From: Planctomycetia bacterium
Lineage (GTDB): Bacteria > Planctomycetota > Planctomycetia > Planctomycetales > Planctomycetaceae
NCBI GenBank assembly: GCA_026400935.1
Contig: JAPLNX010000330.1
Location: 1 to 33,713 of the forward strand
Length of the DNA: 33,713 nt
Reading direction: 5' to 3'
Position numbers and translations under genes: made by a program. Shown one piece after another: positions 18,214-25,861 of the stretch (position 1 is its first letter; each line of letters begins with the position of its first letter). Under the pieces are notes generated by a model, which did no database searches, had not been told where the DNA came from, and saw nothing but the letters and a program-made list of their open reading frames with translations.

Positions 18214-19506
18214 TTAGCGAGCGATCTTCACCAATTGCCCCGATTCCAAACCGGGCGTAGCGATGATGACTCGCTCGCCACCTGACAACCCTTCGGTAAT
18301 TTCCGTGCGTTTGTCACGTTCGCTGCCAGTCTTCACATCTTGGCGACGAATTCGATCTTGTTCATCCGCGATCCAAACGAAACGGCTGGCGTCATCGGCG
18401 CGAATCGCTTCAGTGTCACAGAAGACTCGGCGTTCCGGAGCACTAGCCTTCGTTTCTGTCTCTTCGGGCAAGAAGTAAACCGTGGAACTCATGTTTGGGA
18501 ACAGCCGAGCATCGACGTTAAGAATCTCAACCTTCACTTTGATCGTGGCTCGTGCGCGATCTCCCATCGGTATGATTTTGCGAACTCGGCCTTGGTAACG
18601 AAACTTCGGAACCGCATCGACCGAAACTTCAGCAGTCTGACCGGGAGTCACTCGGCTGATGTAATCTTCCTTGACGTCGCATTCGACCTCCAAATGTTCG
18701 AGATCCGCGACCGTCACCGCTGAACCTCGCCCCGAAGCCTCCCCCATTCCACCGGGCAAAATCGACTCACCCACTTCGGCGTCTTTCGAGATCACCGTCC
18801 CATTGAACGGAGCCCGAATAAACATATTTGCCTGCATCTGTTCCGCTTCTCGTACTCGTGCTTCGGCCAGAGCAATGTCTGCTGCCAGCGAACCACGTTT
18901 CGCAACGGCACTTTCGTGTTTGTACTTGGAATCATCGAGATCCGTCTCCGATGCGGTCTTGGACTTCCAGAGCTTTTCGACACGATCCAGTTCGCGTCGC
19001 GCCTGCATGATCGTGATTTCGTGCTCTGCGAGAGCCGCTTTGGTCTTCGCCAGTGACGCCATAACAGCGGACAACGACGCGTCCAAATCGGCATGTTCGA
19101 GCACCGCCAGAATTTGTCCCGTCTCGACGCGACTCCCCTCTTCGACATTCACTTGCTCAATGCGCCCCGTCGCTCGTGCGCCGATTTTGGCTTGTCGTCG
19201 CGATTCCAAATAGCCGGTCGCAACGACCAAAGCCTCAGCAGATCGTCCAGTCTCCACCGTCACTGACGCCTGCCGAACCTCCGGTCGAGTCTGCATCATT
19301 TCCTGCATCGTCAGCAAATTTTTGCCGATCCCCAGCCACCCGTATTTGTAGGCCAGCACCGCCGTTCCCACGAGCACCGCCAGCACAACAACTACCCCGA
19401 ATATCCACCTTCCCCACGACCCACGTCGCGGCTGTTCATTTCGCGAGATACGGAGTCTCGACAACGCATCGGGCGACGAATTAGTAGATACAGGTGAAAC
19501 AGACAT
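18214..19506 (-). CDS. HlyD/RND-type periplasmic adaptor subunit of an ABC exporter
   Basis: A 430-aa membrane-fusion protein. A single TM anchor lies at about residues 34-53 (IFGVVVVLAVLVGTAVLAYKYG). After it come a split biotinyl-lipoyl domain (ARATGRIEQVNVEEGSRVETGQILAVLE … FIRAPFNGTVISKDAEVGE), a coiled-coil hairpin (about 120-210, rich in Ala, Glu, Arg and Lys) and beta-barrel segments (LEVECDVKEDYISRVTPGQ). The membrane-proximal domain ends in GLESGQLVKIA. It would couple the two permeases to an outer-membrane partner such as TolC, which is not encoded here. It is the first gene of the operon; a GAGAAG site precedes the ATG. The cargo cannot be inferred. Confidence 0.9.
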   Translation of the reverse strand: MSVSPVSTNSSPDALSRLRISRNEQPRRGSWGRWIFGVVVVLAVLVGTAVLAYKYGWLGIGKNLLTMQEMMQTRPEVRQASVTVETGRSAEALVVATGYLESRRQAKIGARATGRIEQVNVEEGSRVETGQILAVLEHADLDASLSAVMASLAKTKAALAEHEITIMQARRELDRVEKLWKSKTASETDLDDSKYKHESAVAKRGSLAADIALAEARVREAEQMQANMFIRAPFNGTVISKDAEVGESILPGGMGEASGRGSAVTVADLEHLEVECDVKEDYISRVTPGQTAEVSVDAVPKFRYQGRVRKIIPMGDRARATIKVKVEILNVDARLFPNMSSTVYFLPEETETKASAPERRVFCDTEAIRADDASRFVWIADEQDRIRRQDVKTGSERDKRTEITEGLSGGERVIIATPGLESGQLVKIAR

Positions 19507-19680
19507 AAAAGCTTCTCGGCACTACACGAGCATTCTCTAGCTCGGGGAACTCCACAACTTGAAACGTGAGGCTAACCAGAGTGAATCAAGATCGTCAAAC
19601 ACGTACCAACAACGAAAACAATTCAGTCCGCCCGCTTCTTCCCGATGAATTGCAGGATGCTATTCGGGATTATTCATCGC

Positions 19681-19752
19681 TTCATACAAGCCCGACGCGC
19701 AAGCGAGGGATGGCGACGAACTTCCCGCGTTTGCGCGTCGGGCTTGTATGAA
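19681..19752. repeat. palindromic MITE-like element, TSPTRKRG type
   Basis: Perfect 22-base inverted arms at 19681-19702 and 19731-19752 enclose a 28-base centre whose inner edges continue to pair imperfectly. One reading of the left arm encodes TSPTRKRG, a peptide I recall as recurring in planctomycete annotations because of such repeats. It lies in the intergenic region between the exporter operon (-) and the radical SAM gene (+). Function is unknown; it is probably a non-autonomous mobile palindrome. Confidence 0.75.
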
Positions 19753-19852
19753 ACACCCTTGCGGGACGTTATTGCGGCCCCGTTCCTTAATTTCTAGTCT
19801 ACTTTCCGCCGAACAGTGTCGGTGAGGACGGAATCATCACACGGAATGCATC

Positions 19853-20932
19853 ATGGCACACGATCTGCCGTTGGAGCGTCATGGTCGAGGTGCTCAGACT
19901 GATCCACCGAATCGGTTTGCGGCTTGGCGTGAGGAACCAGATTTTGAGCATCTGGCGTCACCTGATGATCTCGATGAGCGACCTGTGAAGACACAGTTTA
20001 TCGTCGATCGATCTCGATCGATCGTCAGTGAGAACGACAGCCCCGATGTGCCGTTTCGATTCAGCGTGAATCCGTATCGCGGCTGCGAACATGGCTGTGC
20101 GTACTGTTACGCTCGGCCAACGCACGAGTATCTCGGTTACAACGCTGGACTCGACTTTGAAAGCCGCATCATGGTGAAGGAGCAAGCTCCAGAACTGCTG
20201 CGAGACTGGCTGGCTCGCGATGGCTATCAGTCAGAATTGATCGCGTTTTCCGGTGTTACCGATTGCTACCAACCGGCGGAGCGGCGATTTGAATTGACTC
20301 GACGTTGTCTGCAAGTTGCCGCTGATTGTGGTCAACCCGTTGGGATCGTCACCAAGAATGCGCTCGTTGCTCGCGACATCGACATTCTCCAACGCATGGC
20401 CGAGCAGCGAACTGTGCGTGTGATGTTGAGCGTGACGACGCTGGATGCTGATCTCGCACGTAAACTCGAACCGCGAACCAGTTCGCCTGCCGCAAAGCTA
20501 CGGACGATTCGAGAGCTATCGTCTGCCGGCATTGAAACCGTCGTCATGGTCGCGCCGATCATTCCCGGCCTGAATGACAACGAGATGCCCGCGATCTTGA
20601 GTGCAGCAAAAGAAGCGGGAGCCGTATCAGCGCACTTCATTTTGCTGCGACTACCGTTGACGGTCAGGCCGGTCTTCACCGACTGGCTCGCGAAAGCAGT
20701 CCCGACGAAGAAGGACAAAATCGAATCGCTGATCCGACAATGTCGAGACGGCGAATTGAATAACTCTGAGTTTGGCAGGCGGATGCGCGGGCAAGGAAAC
20801 ATCGCCGAACAGATCGCGCAGAGCTTCAAAGTCTTCGCTCGCAAGTACGAGCTTGATCGGAAACTGCCGCCGTTGGAAACGCGACACTTTCGTCCGCCGG
20901 TTCCGACGTCCGGGCAGTTGCGATTGTTTTGA
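19853..20932 (+). CDS. PA0069-family radical SAM protein
   Basis: A 359-aa radical SAM protein related to spore photoproduct lyase (SplB-like). The 4Fe-4S/SAM motif is in NPYRGCEHGCAYCYA, with Cys78, Cys82 and Cys85 (CxxxCxxC). Also visible are the conserved RPTHEYLG after it, the ITKNALVARDID-like strand (IVTKNALVARDIDIL), SVTTLDADLARKLEPR and MVAPIIPGLND. The C-terminus (RGQGNIAEQIAQSFKVFARKYELDRKLPPL) is characteristic of this subgroup, whose reaction is not established. It is transcribed alone, convergent with the sialate esterase gene, and the palindromic element lies upstream. No photolyase or DNA-repair gene is nearby. Confidence 0.88.
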   Translation: MAHDLPLERHGRGAQTDPPNRFAAWREEPDFEHLASPDDLDERPVKTQFIVDRSRSIVSENDSPDVPFRFSVNPYRGCEHGCAYCYARPTHEYLGYNAGLDFESRIMVKEQAPELLRDWLARDGYQSELIAFSGVTDCYQPAERRFELTRRCLQVAADCGQPVGIVTKNALVARDIDILQRMAEQRTVRVMLSVTTLDADLARKLEPRTSSPAAKLRTIRELSSAGIETVVMVAPIIPGLNDNEMPAILSAAKEAGAVSAHFILLRLPLTVRPVFTDWLAKAVPTKKDKIESLIRQCRDGELNNSEFGRRMRGQGNIAEQIAQSFKVFARKYELDRKLPPLETRHFRPPVPTSGQLRLF

Positions 20933-20957
20933 CGTTGAAGGTGCACGTTGAAAAGAA

Positions 20958-21050
20958 AAAGGACGGAAAGGACATCAAGAATCAAAGGTTCTAACAGAAT
21001 CACAACGCGATTCAGCCAGCCATTGATCCCTTTGGTCCCTTCCGTCCTTT
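20958..21050. repeat. inverted repeat between convergent genes, possible bidirectional terminator
   Basis: Arms 20958-20968 (AAAGGACGGAA) and 21040-21050 (TTCCGTCCTTT) pair perfectly. Inner segments ATCAA (20974-20978) and TTGAT (21023-21027) also pair. The element fills the 139-base gap between the radical SAM gene and the sialate esterase gene, which converge. The A-rich and T-rich outer flanks could help termination both ways, or it may be another dispersed palindrome. Confidence 0.55.
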
Positions 21051-21071
21051 AAGTCACTTCACTGCATCCAA

Positions 21072-22658
21072 CTACTTACTATCGATCGTCACACCGGGCC
21101 AGTTGTCGGTCCGGAACGGCGTCAGTGGCAGTCCCGCTCCGTTGAACATGTTGCAGACCGGGTTGTCGGCCCACGCATAGCGAACGGAGTGCGGTTCCTT
21201 CACCGCATCGCTCCAGACTTCGATGCGCCCGTCAGGCAGAATCTTCGCCGAAGCCCAGACGAACTTCTTGTCTTCACCCGCGATTGCAAAGCCGCGAGGC
21301 TCTTGCGTGTCGAACGGACGCCAGCCGTTCGTGACGTTGTCGAAGGTCAGCACGGCTTTGCTTCCTTGCTTCTCCATCGACTTGTAAAGCGGGCTGCGGT
21401 TCGGAATCCCCGCAACCTTGTAGTCTTCCGCCAGTGCCCAGCGAGCGAGTCGGCGACCGACATCAACTTTGTTCTTCGGATGAATGTCCTTGCCTTCGCC
21501 GATGTCGATGATGACCGCTTCGCCGGTGTTCGGCAGCGCCTTCATTGTCATCGTCTGTGCTTCACGCAGTTCGGCCCACGAGCTGTCTGCCGGTTCGGGC
21601 TTCTCGGCCATGAAGTCGGCGAGTTGCACCCAATAGAACGGGAAGTCGCCGTTGCCCCATTCGTCACGCCAGCTCTTGATCATCAGCGGGAAGAGCGTTC
21701 GATATTGATATGCGCGACTGGCATTCGATTCCCCTTGATACCAAATCGCCCCTTTGATGCCATAACCGAGGTGCGACTTCAACACGCCGTTGTAGATGTT
21801 CGCCGGTCGCGAATTGCCATTCATTTGACCGTCCGGATTTCCTCCTGGTTGTGGCGGAGCAGGCTTGTTCTCAGCCTTTGCTTTTTCTGCTGCGACTTTC
21901 CATTCGGCGAGTTTCGTAGCGTACTCCTCCTTTGCTTTAGGATAGTTCGCTTCGATCCCGGCCCAGCGATCCATCATCGGCTTGTAAGTTTCGTCCTTCG
22001 CGAGAATGTCACGGCGAATCCACGCTTCGCAGGCTGATCCTCCCCAGGCGTTGTTGATCATCCCGATCGGGACATCCAACGTTTGATGCAACTGCCGAGC
22101 GAAGAAGTAACCAACGGCCGAGAAACCGCCGACTGTCGCCGGTGCGCAAACTTGCCACTGGCGATCTTTGTGAGTCCAGATCGGTTCCTGCACACCGATC
22201 TGTGGGAAGTTGATCATGCGAATCTTCGGGTACTTCGCAGTCGCTCGTTCGAGGTCCGGGTCGTTCGAGGCATTCACCGACCACTGCATGTTCGACTGAC
22301 CGGAGCAAATCCAAACTTCGCCGACAAGCACGTCTTCGAACTTAACTTCGTTCTTTCCTTTGACCGTCAACGCGTATGGCCCGCCAACCTTCCGCGGATC
22401 GAGCATCACATGCCATTCTCCGTTTGCTCCTGCCTTCGCCTTGTGATTTTGAGCGTCGATCGAAACGGTGACATCTTCACCCGCGTCCGCGAGTCCCCAA
22501 ACTTTGTTCTTTTGACCTTGTTGCAAAACCATGTGGTCGCCAAACACGTTCGGCAATTTCACATCAGCCTGCGCCGTCGAAGAGACGCCCGCCACCAAAG
22601 CGACCGCCGCCATCCACGCTCGCGGCCCAGACATCATTCCCCATAGAACGCATCGCAT
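21072..22658 (-). CDS. secreted sialate O-acetylesterase-like SGNH hydrolase
   Basis: A 528-aa esterase of the sialate O-acetylesterase/SASA family, which removes O-acetyl groups from sialic acid or other glycans. A signal peptide of about 31 residues ends in SSTAQA. DVKLPNVFGDHMVLQQGQKNKVWG is the conserved N-terminal beta domain. The nucleophile is Ser122 in ICSGQSNMQW. Further blocks are INNAWGGSACEAW, IWYQGESNASRAYQY and DIGEGKDIHPKNK with Asp391 and His393. A Lys/Ala/Pro-rich insertion (KWKVAAEKAKAENKPAPPQPGG-like region) lies near the centre, as in other planctomycete members. I chose ATG 22658 because GGAAGGA precedes it by about 9 bases; the open frame starts at 22703. It probably acts in polysaccharide breakdown in the periplasm. 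Confidence 0.9.
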   Translation of the reverse strand: MRCVLWGMMSGPRAWMAAVALVAGVSSTAQADVKLPNVFGDHMVLQQGQKNKVWGLADAGEDVTVSIDAQNHKAKAGANGEWHVMLDPRKVGGPYALTVKGKNEVKFEDVLVGEVWICSGQSNMQWSVNASNDPDLERATAKYPKIRMINFPQIGVQEPIWTHKDRQWQVCAPATVGGFSAVGYFFARQLHQTLDVPIGMINNAWGGSACEAWIRRDILAKDETYKPMMDRWAGIEANYPKAKEEYATKLAEWKVAAEKAKAENKPAPPQPGGNPDGQMNGNSRPANIYNGVLKSHLGYGIKGAIWYQGESNASRAYQYRTLFPLMIKSWRDEWGNGDFPFYWVQLADFMAEKPEPADSSWAELREAQTMTMKALPNTGEAVIIDIGEGKDIHPKNKVDVGRRLARWALAEDYKVAGIPNRSPLYKSMEKQGSKAVLTFDNVTNGWRPFDTQEPRGFAIAGEDKKFVWASAKILPDGRIEVWSDAVKEPHSVRYAWADNPVCNMFNGAGLPLTPFRTDNWPGVTIDSK

Positions 22659-23123
22659 AGATCGAGTTCCTTCCGAAAGAGGTCGTTCAAAGTTGCAGAC
22701 CACGCTACGCGGTCACAAGTTGCGGGAGTCTAATCAAGCACGATCTGGAACTCGATTGAATCGTCGTGACGGAATGTATGCCACGACAAATTGGAACGCG
22801 GCGATCCAGGTCGCAGTTTATCAAAAGACGTGGTGCAAACTCCGCTACGAAATCTTGAATGACACGTTCTGAAAAACGATCGCTCATGCTATCGCACTGC
22901 AAATGGATGTTGCTCTTCATTCAGACAGAAACAACATCACTCCAACAGCTCAATCCGTTTTCCAGTGAGTCCGATAACTTGTTCGCGAGTGGAAGCCTTG
23001 GCTCGCGTCACTTACAAGTACCGCGTCAATATCAGTTGCTGATCATGTCACGACCCAAAAACAAAAACTGACAACGATGTCCCTGAATTCAAAAACGAAT
23101 TAACGGATGTCAAGGAGAGACCG
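22659..23123. other. divergent intergenic region, no gene seen
   Basis: About 465 bases lie between the sialate esterase (-) and the cyclase (+) genes. The short ORFs crossing it have no family features. It must contain promoters for both flanking genes, but I could not recognise clear elements. A good ribosome site (AAGGAGAG) is at its right end, just before the cyclase start. Confidence 0.5.
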
Positions 23124-24836
23124 ATGAATCGCCAACTCGCTCGTTTGACGATCGCGTTTGTATTGAGTTTGTGGTCAATGAACCACGGACGTGCCGATGC
23201 TCAAGTCGCCGCAGCACACGTGAAAGATTTAACACTGTTGATCGCTCCGGATCTTCCATGTGTCTGGCCGGTGGGGATGACTCAACATGTTGTCGTGCCG
23301 AGCCGCACATTCGGGCCGGGACCTTATCACCGTGACTTGATCATCATCGATGAGCACACCGGTACCCAGTGGGACGCTCCGGCGCACTTCGTTCCGCCGC
23401 CCGATTCAGGTTTGCCCGGTGCGGGTCCGATGGGATTGATCACCGGCGAGAAAGTTCCAGCGTGGCAGTTCTGCGGCGAAGCGTGCGTCATTGACATCAG
23501 CGAACACATCGACGAAGCCAAGGATGGCGAGAGCTATCTGATCGGCCCAGAAATTGTCCAAGCGTGGGAGAAAAAGAATCGACCGCTGAAGTTTGGCGAC
23601 GTCGTCTTGTTCCGCAGCCAATACAGCGATCGTTATTACAAGCCGTTTCCCGCTGGCGAGCGATTCGTCACAAGCGCTCTGCGCAAAGACACTCCAGGTT
23701 GGCCCGCTCCGACACCAGAGACGATGCAGTATCTCGGCAGCAAGGGAGTGAAGACGCTCGGCCTCGACGGAGCGAGCATGGGACCGCTCCCAAACCTCGC
23801 CGTCGCGACTCATCAAGCGGGCGGAAAGCTCGGCATGATCTGGACTGAGTGCGCGACGAACCTCGGCTCGCTACCGACGACCGGAGCGTTCTATGCCTTG
23901 TTGCCAGCGAAACACGCGGGTGGATCTGGTGGCGAGTGCCGTTGCATCGGTATCACCGAACCGAAGCTCGCCGCACGGTTGATTGAAAGTGCTCGCAACA
24001 AACACATCGCAGATTTGTCCGTCACGCTGCATGAAGACTTCCCCATCACTTGGCCGGGCTACAGTCCTGGTGACGAAGCGAGTCGCTATGTTGGCAAAGT
24101 GCTTAACGCCTTCAGCGCGATTCGTGGGCCGTACTTCGCGATGACTCACATGCTCGACGGCCAAGCCGGCACGCACGTCGTGTTGCCGAGCTACTCGCTG
24201 CCGCCCGCTGGTTTTGAAGCGAGCCAATTCACAAAAGACGTTCAGGCTCAACGTGCGAAGTTTGAGTCGCAATTCGGAATGCTCGGAAACAGTTCATTGA
24301 CCTTAGATGCAATGCCGTTGGAGCAAACACTCGGCGAGGCACACGTCATAGACGTCCGAAAACTCATCGGCACAACAAAGTCGTCCGACTGGCCCGCGTC
24401 TCCGCAGATCACGCTCGATTTCGTCAAACAACACGAGGCGACTCGTCCGATCCGTGTGGGAGAAGTCGTGATCTTCTTCTCTGGTTATTCCGACGAGCAT
24501 TTCAAGCCACTTCCTGCATCGCCGGACCTTGATCGGTTGATGGCCGCGCCGCTCGCTGGCAAAGCCGAAGGCTGGCCCGCTCCGGCCCCTGACGTCATCG
24601 CCTATCTCGGCAAAAAAGGGGTTCGCTGCATCGGCACCGACGGCCCGACAATCGGAGGCGTGAATCGCGAGAACGCCTTGTTCGTCAATTGGATCGCCGC
24701 TCAACAAGGAGTGCTGCCGGTTGAGTTCCTCACCAACGTCAACTCAATCAACGGCAAAGAAGCCTTCTTCATTTTCGCCCCGGTTAAGATCAAAGGGACT
24801 CGCGGCGGTTACGGCCGAGCCATCGCGGTATATTAA
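23124..24836 (+). CDS. secreted two-domain cyclase-family protein (kynurenine formamidase-like)
   Basis: A 570-aa protein with a signal peptide (LTIAFVLSLWSMNHGRADA) and two tandem cyclase domains. Domain 1 (about 32-280) has the metal motif HTGTQWDAPAH with His78, Asp84 and His88, plus the later ATHQAGGKLGMIWTECATNL block. It is probably an active metal-dependent hydrolase of the kynurenine formamidase/polyketide-cyclase superfamily. Domain 2 (about 292-565) repeats the layout (IADLSVTLHEDFPITWPGY … IGTDGPTIGG … VLPVEFLTN). Its metal motif reads QAGTHVVLPSY, so the three ligand positions are Gln347, Val353 and Tyr357, and the later His is Asn. Domain 2 is therefore probably non-catalytic. 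AAGGAGAG before the ATG supports the start. Its substrate is unknown. Confidence 0.85.
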   Translation: MNRQLARLTIAFVLSLWSMNHGRADAQVAAAHVKDLTLLIAPDLPCVWPVGMTQHVVVPSRTFGPGPYHRDLIIIDEHTGTQWDAPAHFVPPPDSGLPGAGPMGLITGEKVPAWQFCGEACVIDISEHIDEAKDGESYLIGPEIVQAWEKKNRPLKFGDVVLFRSQYSDRYYKPFPAGERFVTSALRKDTPGWPAPTPETMQYLGSKGVKTLGLDGASMGPLPNLAVATHQAGGKLGMIWTECATNLGSLPTTGAFYALLPAKHAGGSGGECRCIGITEPKLAARLIESARNKHIADLSVTLHEDFPITWPGYSPGDEASRYVGKVLNAFSAIRGPYFAMTHMLDGQAGTHVVLPSYSLPPAGFEASQFTKDVQAQRAKFESQFGMLGNSSLTLDAMPLEQTLGEAHVIDVRKLIGTTKSSDWPASPQITLDFVKQHEATRPIRVGEVVIFFSGYSDEHFKPLPASPDLDRLMAAPLAGKAEGWPAPAPDVIAYLGKKGVRCIGTDGPTIGGVNRENALFVNWIAAQQGVLPVEFLTNVNSINGKEAFFIFAPVKIKGTRGGYGRAIAVY

Positions 24837-24852
24837 CTTTATTTCAAACGCC

Positions 24853-24957
24853 CCACCGAGCTTGCCTCGGTGGCTCGCAGGCTTTTGCACTACGTCACAG
24901 TGGCAGCGTTGAAGCGCGTAGTGCAAAAGCCCGAATCCACCGAGACAAGCTCGGTGG
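24853..24957. repeat. nested palindromic element, CCACCGAGCTTG family, copy 1
   Basis: Outer arms CCACCGAGCTTG (24853-24864) and CAAGCTCGGTGG (24946-24957) pair perfectly. Pairing continues inward through CTCGGTGG/CCACCGAG and through GGCTTTTGCACTACG (24880-24894) with CGTAGTGCAAAAGCC (24917-24931). Each end is itself palindromic (CCACCGAG…CTCGGTGG), so alternative cruciform folds are possible. It follows the cyclase stop by 16 bases and could end its transcript. A diverged second copy lies at 31145-31246. Confidence 0.78.
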
Positions 24958-25059
24958 TGTGTGAATGCGGCGTCGCTTCGGCGCACTGCCATGCTTCACA
25001 TCACGAACGCCCTAAACGACACCCGCTCAAAATTTTCATCAACCGCTTCAGGAACTCGC

Positions 25060-25809
25060 ATGGAAATCCTTCCCGCTATTGATCTCCGCAACGGAAAATG
25101 TGTCCGACTCCGGCAAGGAGATTACGCTCAAGAAACGATCTTCGGTGATGACCCCGTCGAGATGGCTCAACGTTGGGCAAACGACGGGACGGCCTGGCTG
25201 CATCTCGTAGATCTCGATGGAGCCAAAGCGGGGAAGCCGGTCAATCACGAAGTCGTGCGGCGGATCGTGCAAGCGACTGGTGTGAAGTGTGAACTCGGCG
25301 GTGGCATTCGCGACGAGGCATCAATTCGACTGATGCTCGACGACGTCGGCATCGAACGAGTCATCATCGGCACGCAGGCGCTCAAGCAGCCGCAATGGTT
25401 CCGTGAGATGGCTCAACGCTGGCCCGGTCGCTTGGTTCTTGGCATCGATGCGCGAGACGGCATGGTTGCCACCGAAGGCTGGCTCGATGTCTCGAAGACC
25501 TCCGCGATCGAACTGGCCAAGCAATACACCGACCTCGATCTCGCAGCGGTCGTTTACACCAACATCGCCAACGACGGCATGATGCAAGGTGTCGATGATG
25601 CTACGATCCGCGACATGATCCACCTCGCCGAACTCGGCCTCCCTGTGATCGCGTCTGGCGGTGTGACAACACTCGACGACGTCCGCAAACTCGCCACCGT
25701 CAGCCGCTCACAACCCAAACTCATCGGTGCCATCATCGGTCGCGCGATCTACGAAGGCACGATCAGAGTAGCCGATGCGATTCAGACTGCTCAGCACGGC
25801 ATTTCATAG
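25060..25809 (+). CDS. hisA: ProFAR isomerase (histidine biosynthesis)
   Basis: A 249-aa (beta/alpha)8 enzyme that converts ProFAR to PRFAR in the fourth step of histidine synthesis. The N-terminus [22 protein letters not shown] carries the catalytic aspartate (Asp8) in [16 protein letters not shown] and [11 protein letters not shown] (phosphate site) follow. [29 protein letters not shown] with the second acid (about 130) and [12 protein letters not shown] complete the barrel. ATG 25060 has AGGAA just upstream and fits the family start; an open frame from 24961 comes from the repeat region. No other his gene is adjacent, so histidine genes are scattered. Confidence 0.95.
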   Translation: MEILPAIDLRNGKCVRLRQGDYAQETIFGDDPVEMAQRWANDGTAWLHLVDLDGAKAGKPVNHEVVRRIVQATGVKCELGGGIRDEASIRLMLDDVGIERVIIGTQALKQPQWFREMAQRWPGRLVLGIDARDGMVATEGWLDVSKTSAIELAKQYTDLDLAAVVYTNIANDGMMQGVDDATIRDMIHLAELGLPVIASGGVTTLDDVRKLATVSRSQPKLIGAIIGRAIYEGTIRVADAIQTAQHGIS

Positions 25810-25831
25810 TCCCGACCAAGCAGTCTGAGTC
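25779..25831 (+). terminator. hairpin spanning the hisA stop codon
   Basis: GATTCAGACTGCT (25779-25791) can pair with AGCAGTCTGAGTC (25819-25831) over 13 positions with one G-U pair and a 27-base loop containing the hisA stop. It is in the short convergent gap to valS. There is no T-run, so terminator function is tentative. Confidence 0.35.
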
Positions 25832-25861
25832 GCACAACTGGTTTGTATCCTGTAGTTGGGA

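Noticed and set aside
19566-19751. 61-codon plus-strand ORF
   Set aside because: Its C-terminal third is the translation of the palindromic element (TSPTRKRG); such ORFs are repeat artefacts.
21189-22037. 282-codon plus-strand ORF opposite the sialate esterase
   Set aside because: Antisense to a gene with a complete SGNH motif set; the product is His/Arg/Val-rich without a domain.
22704-22920. Short ORFs in the divergent region between sialate esterase and cyclase
   Set aside because: No family features on either strand, and they overlap likely promoter space.
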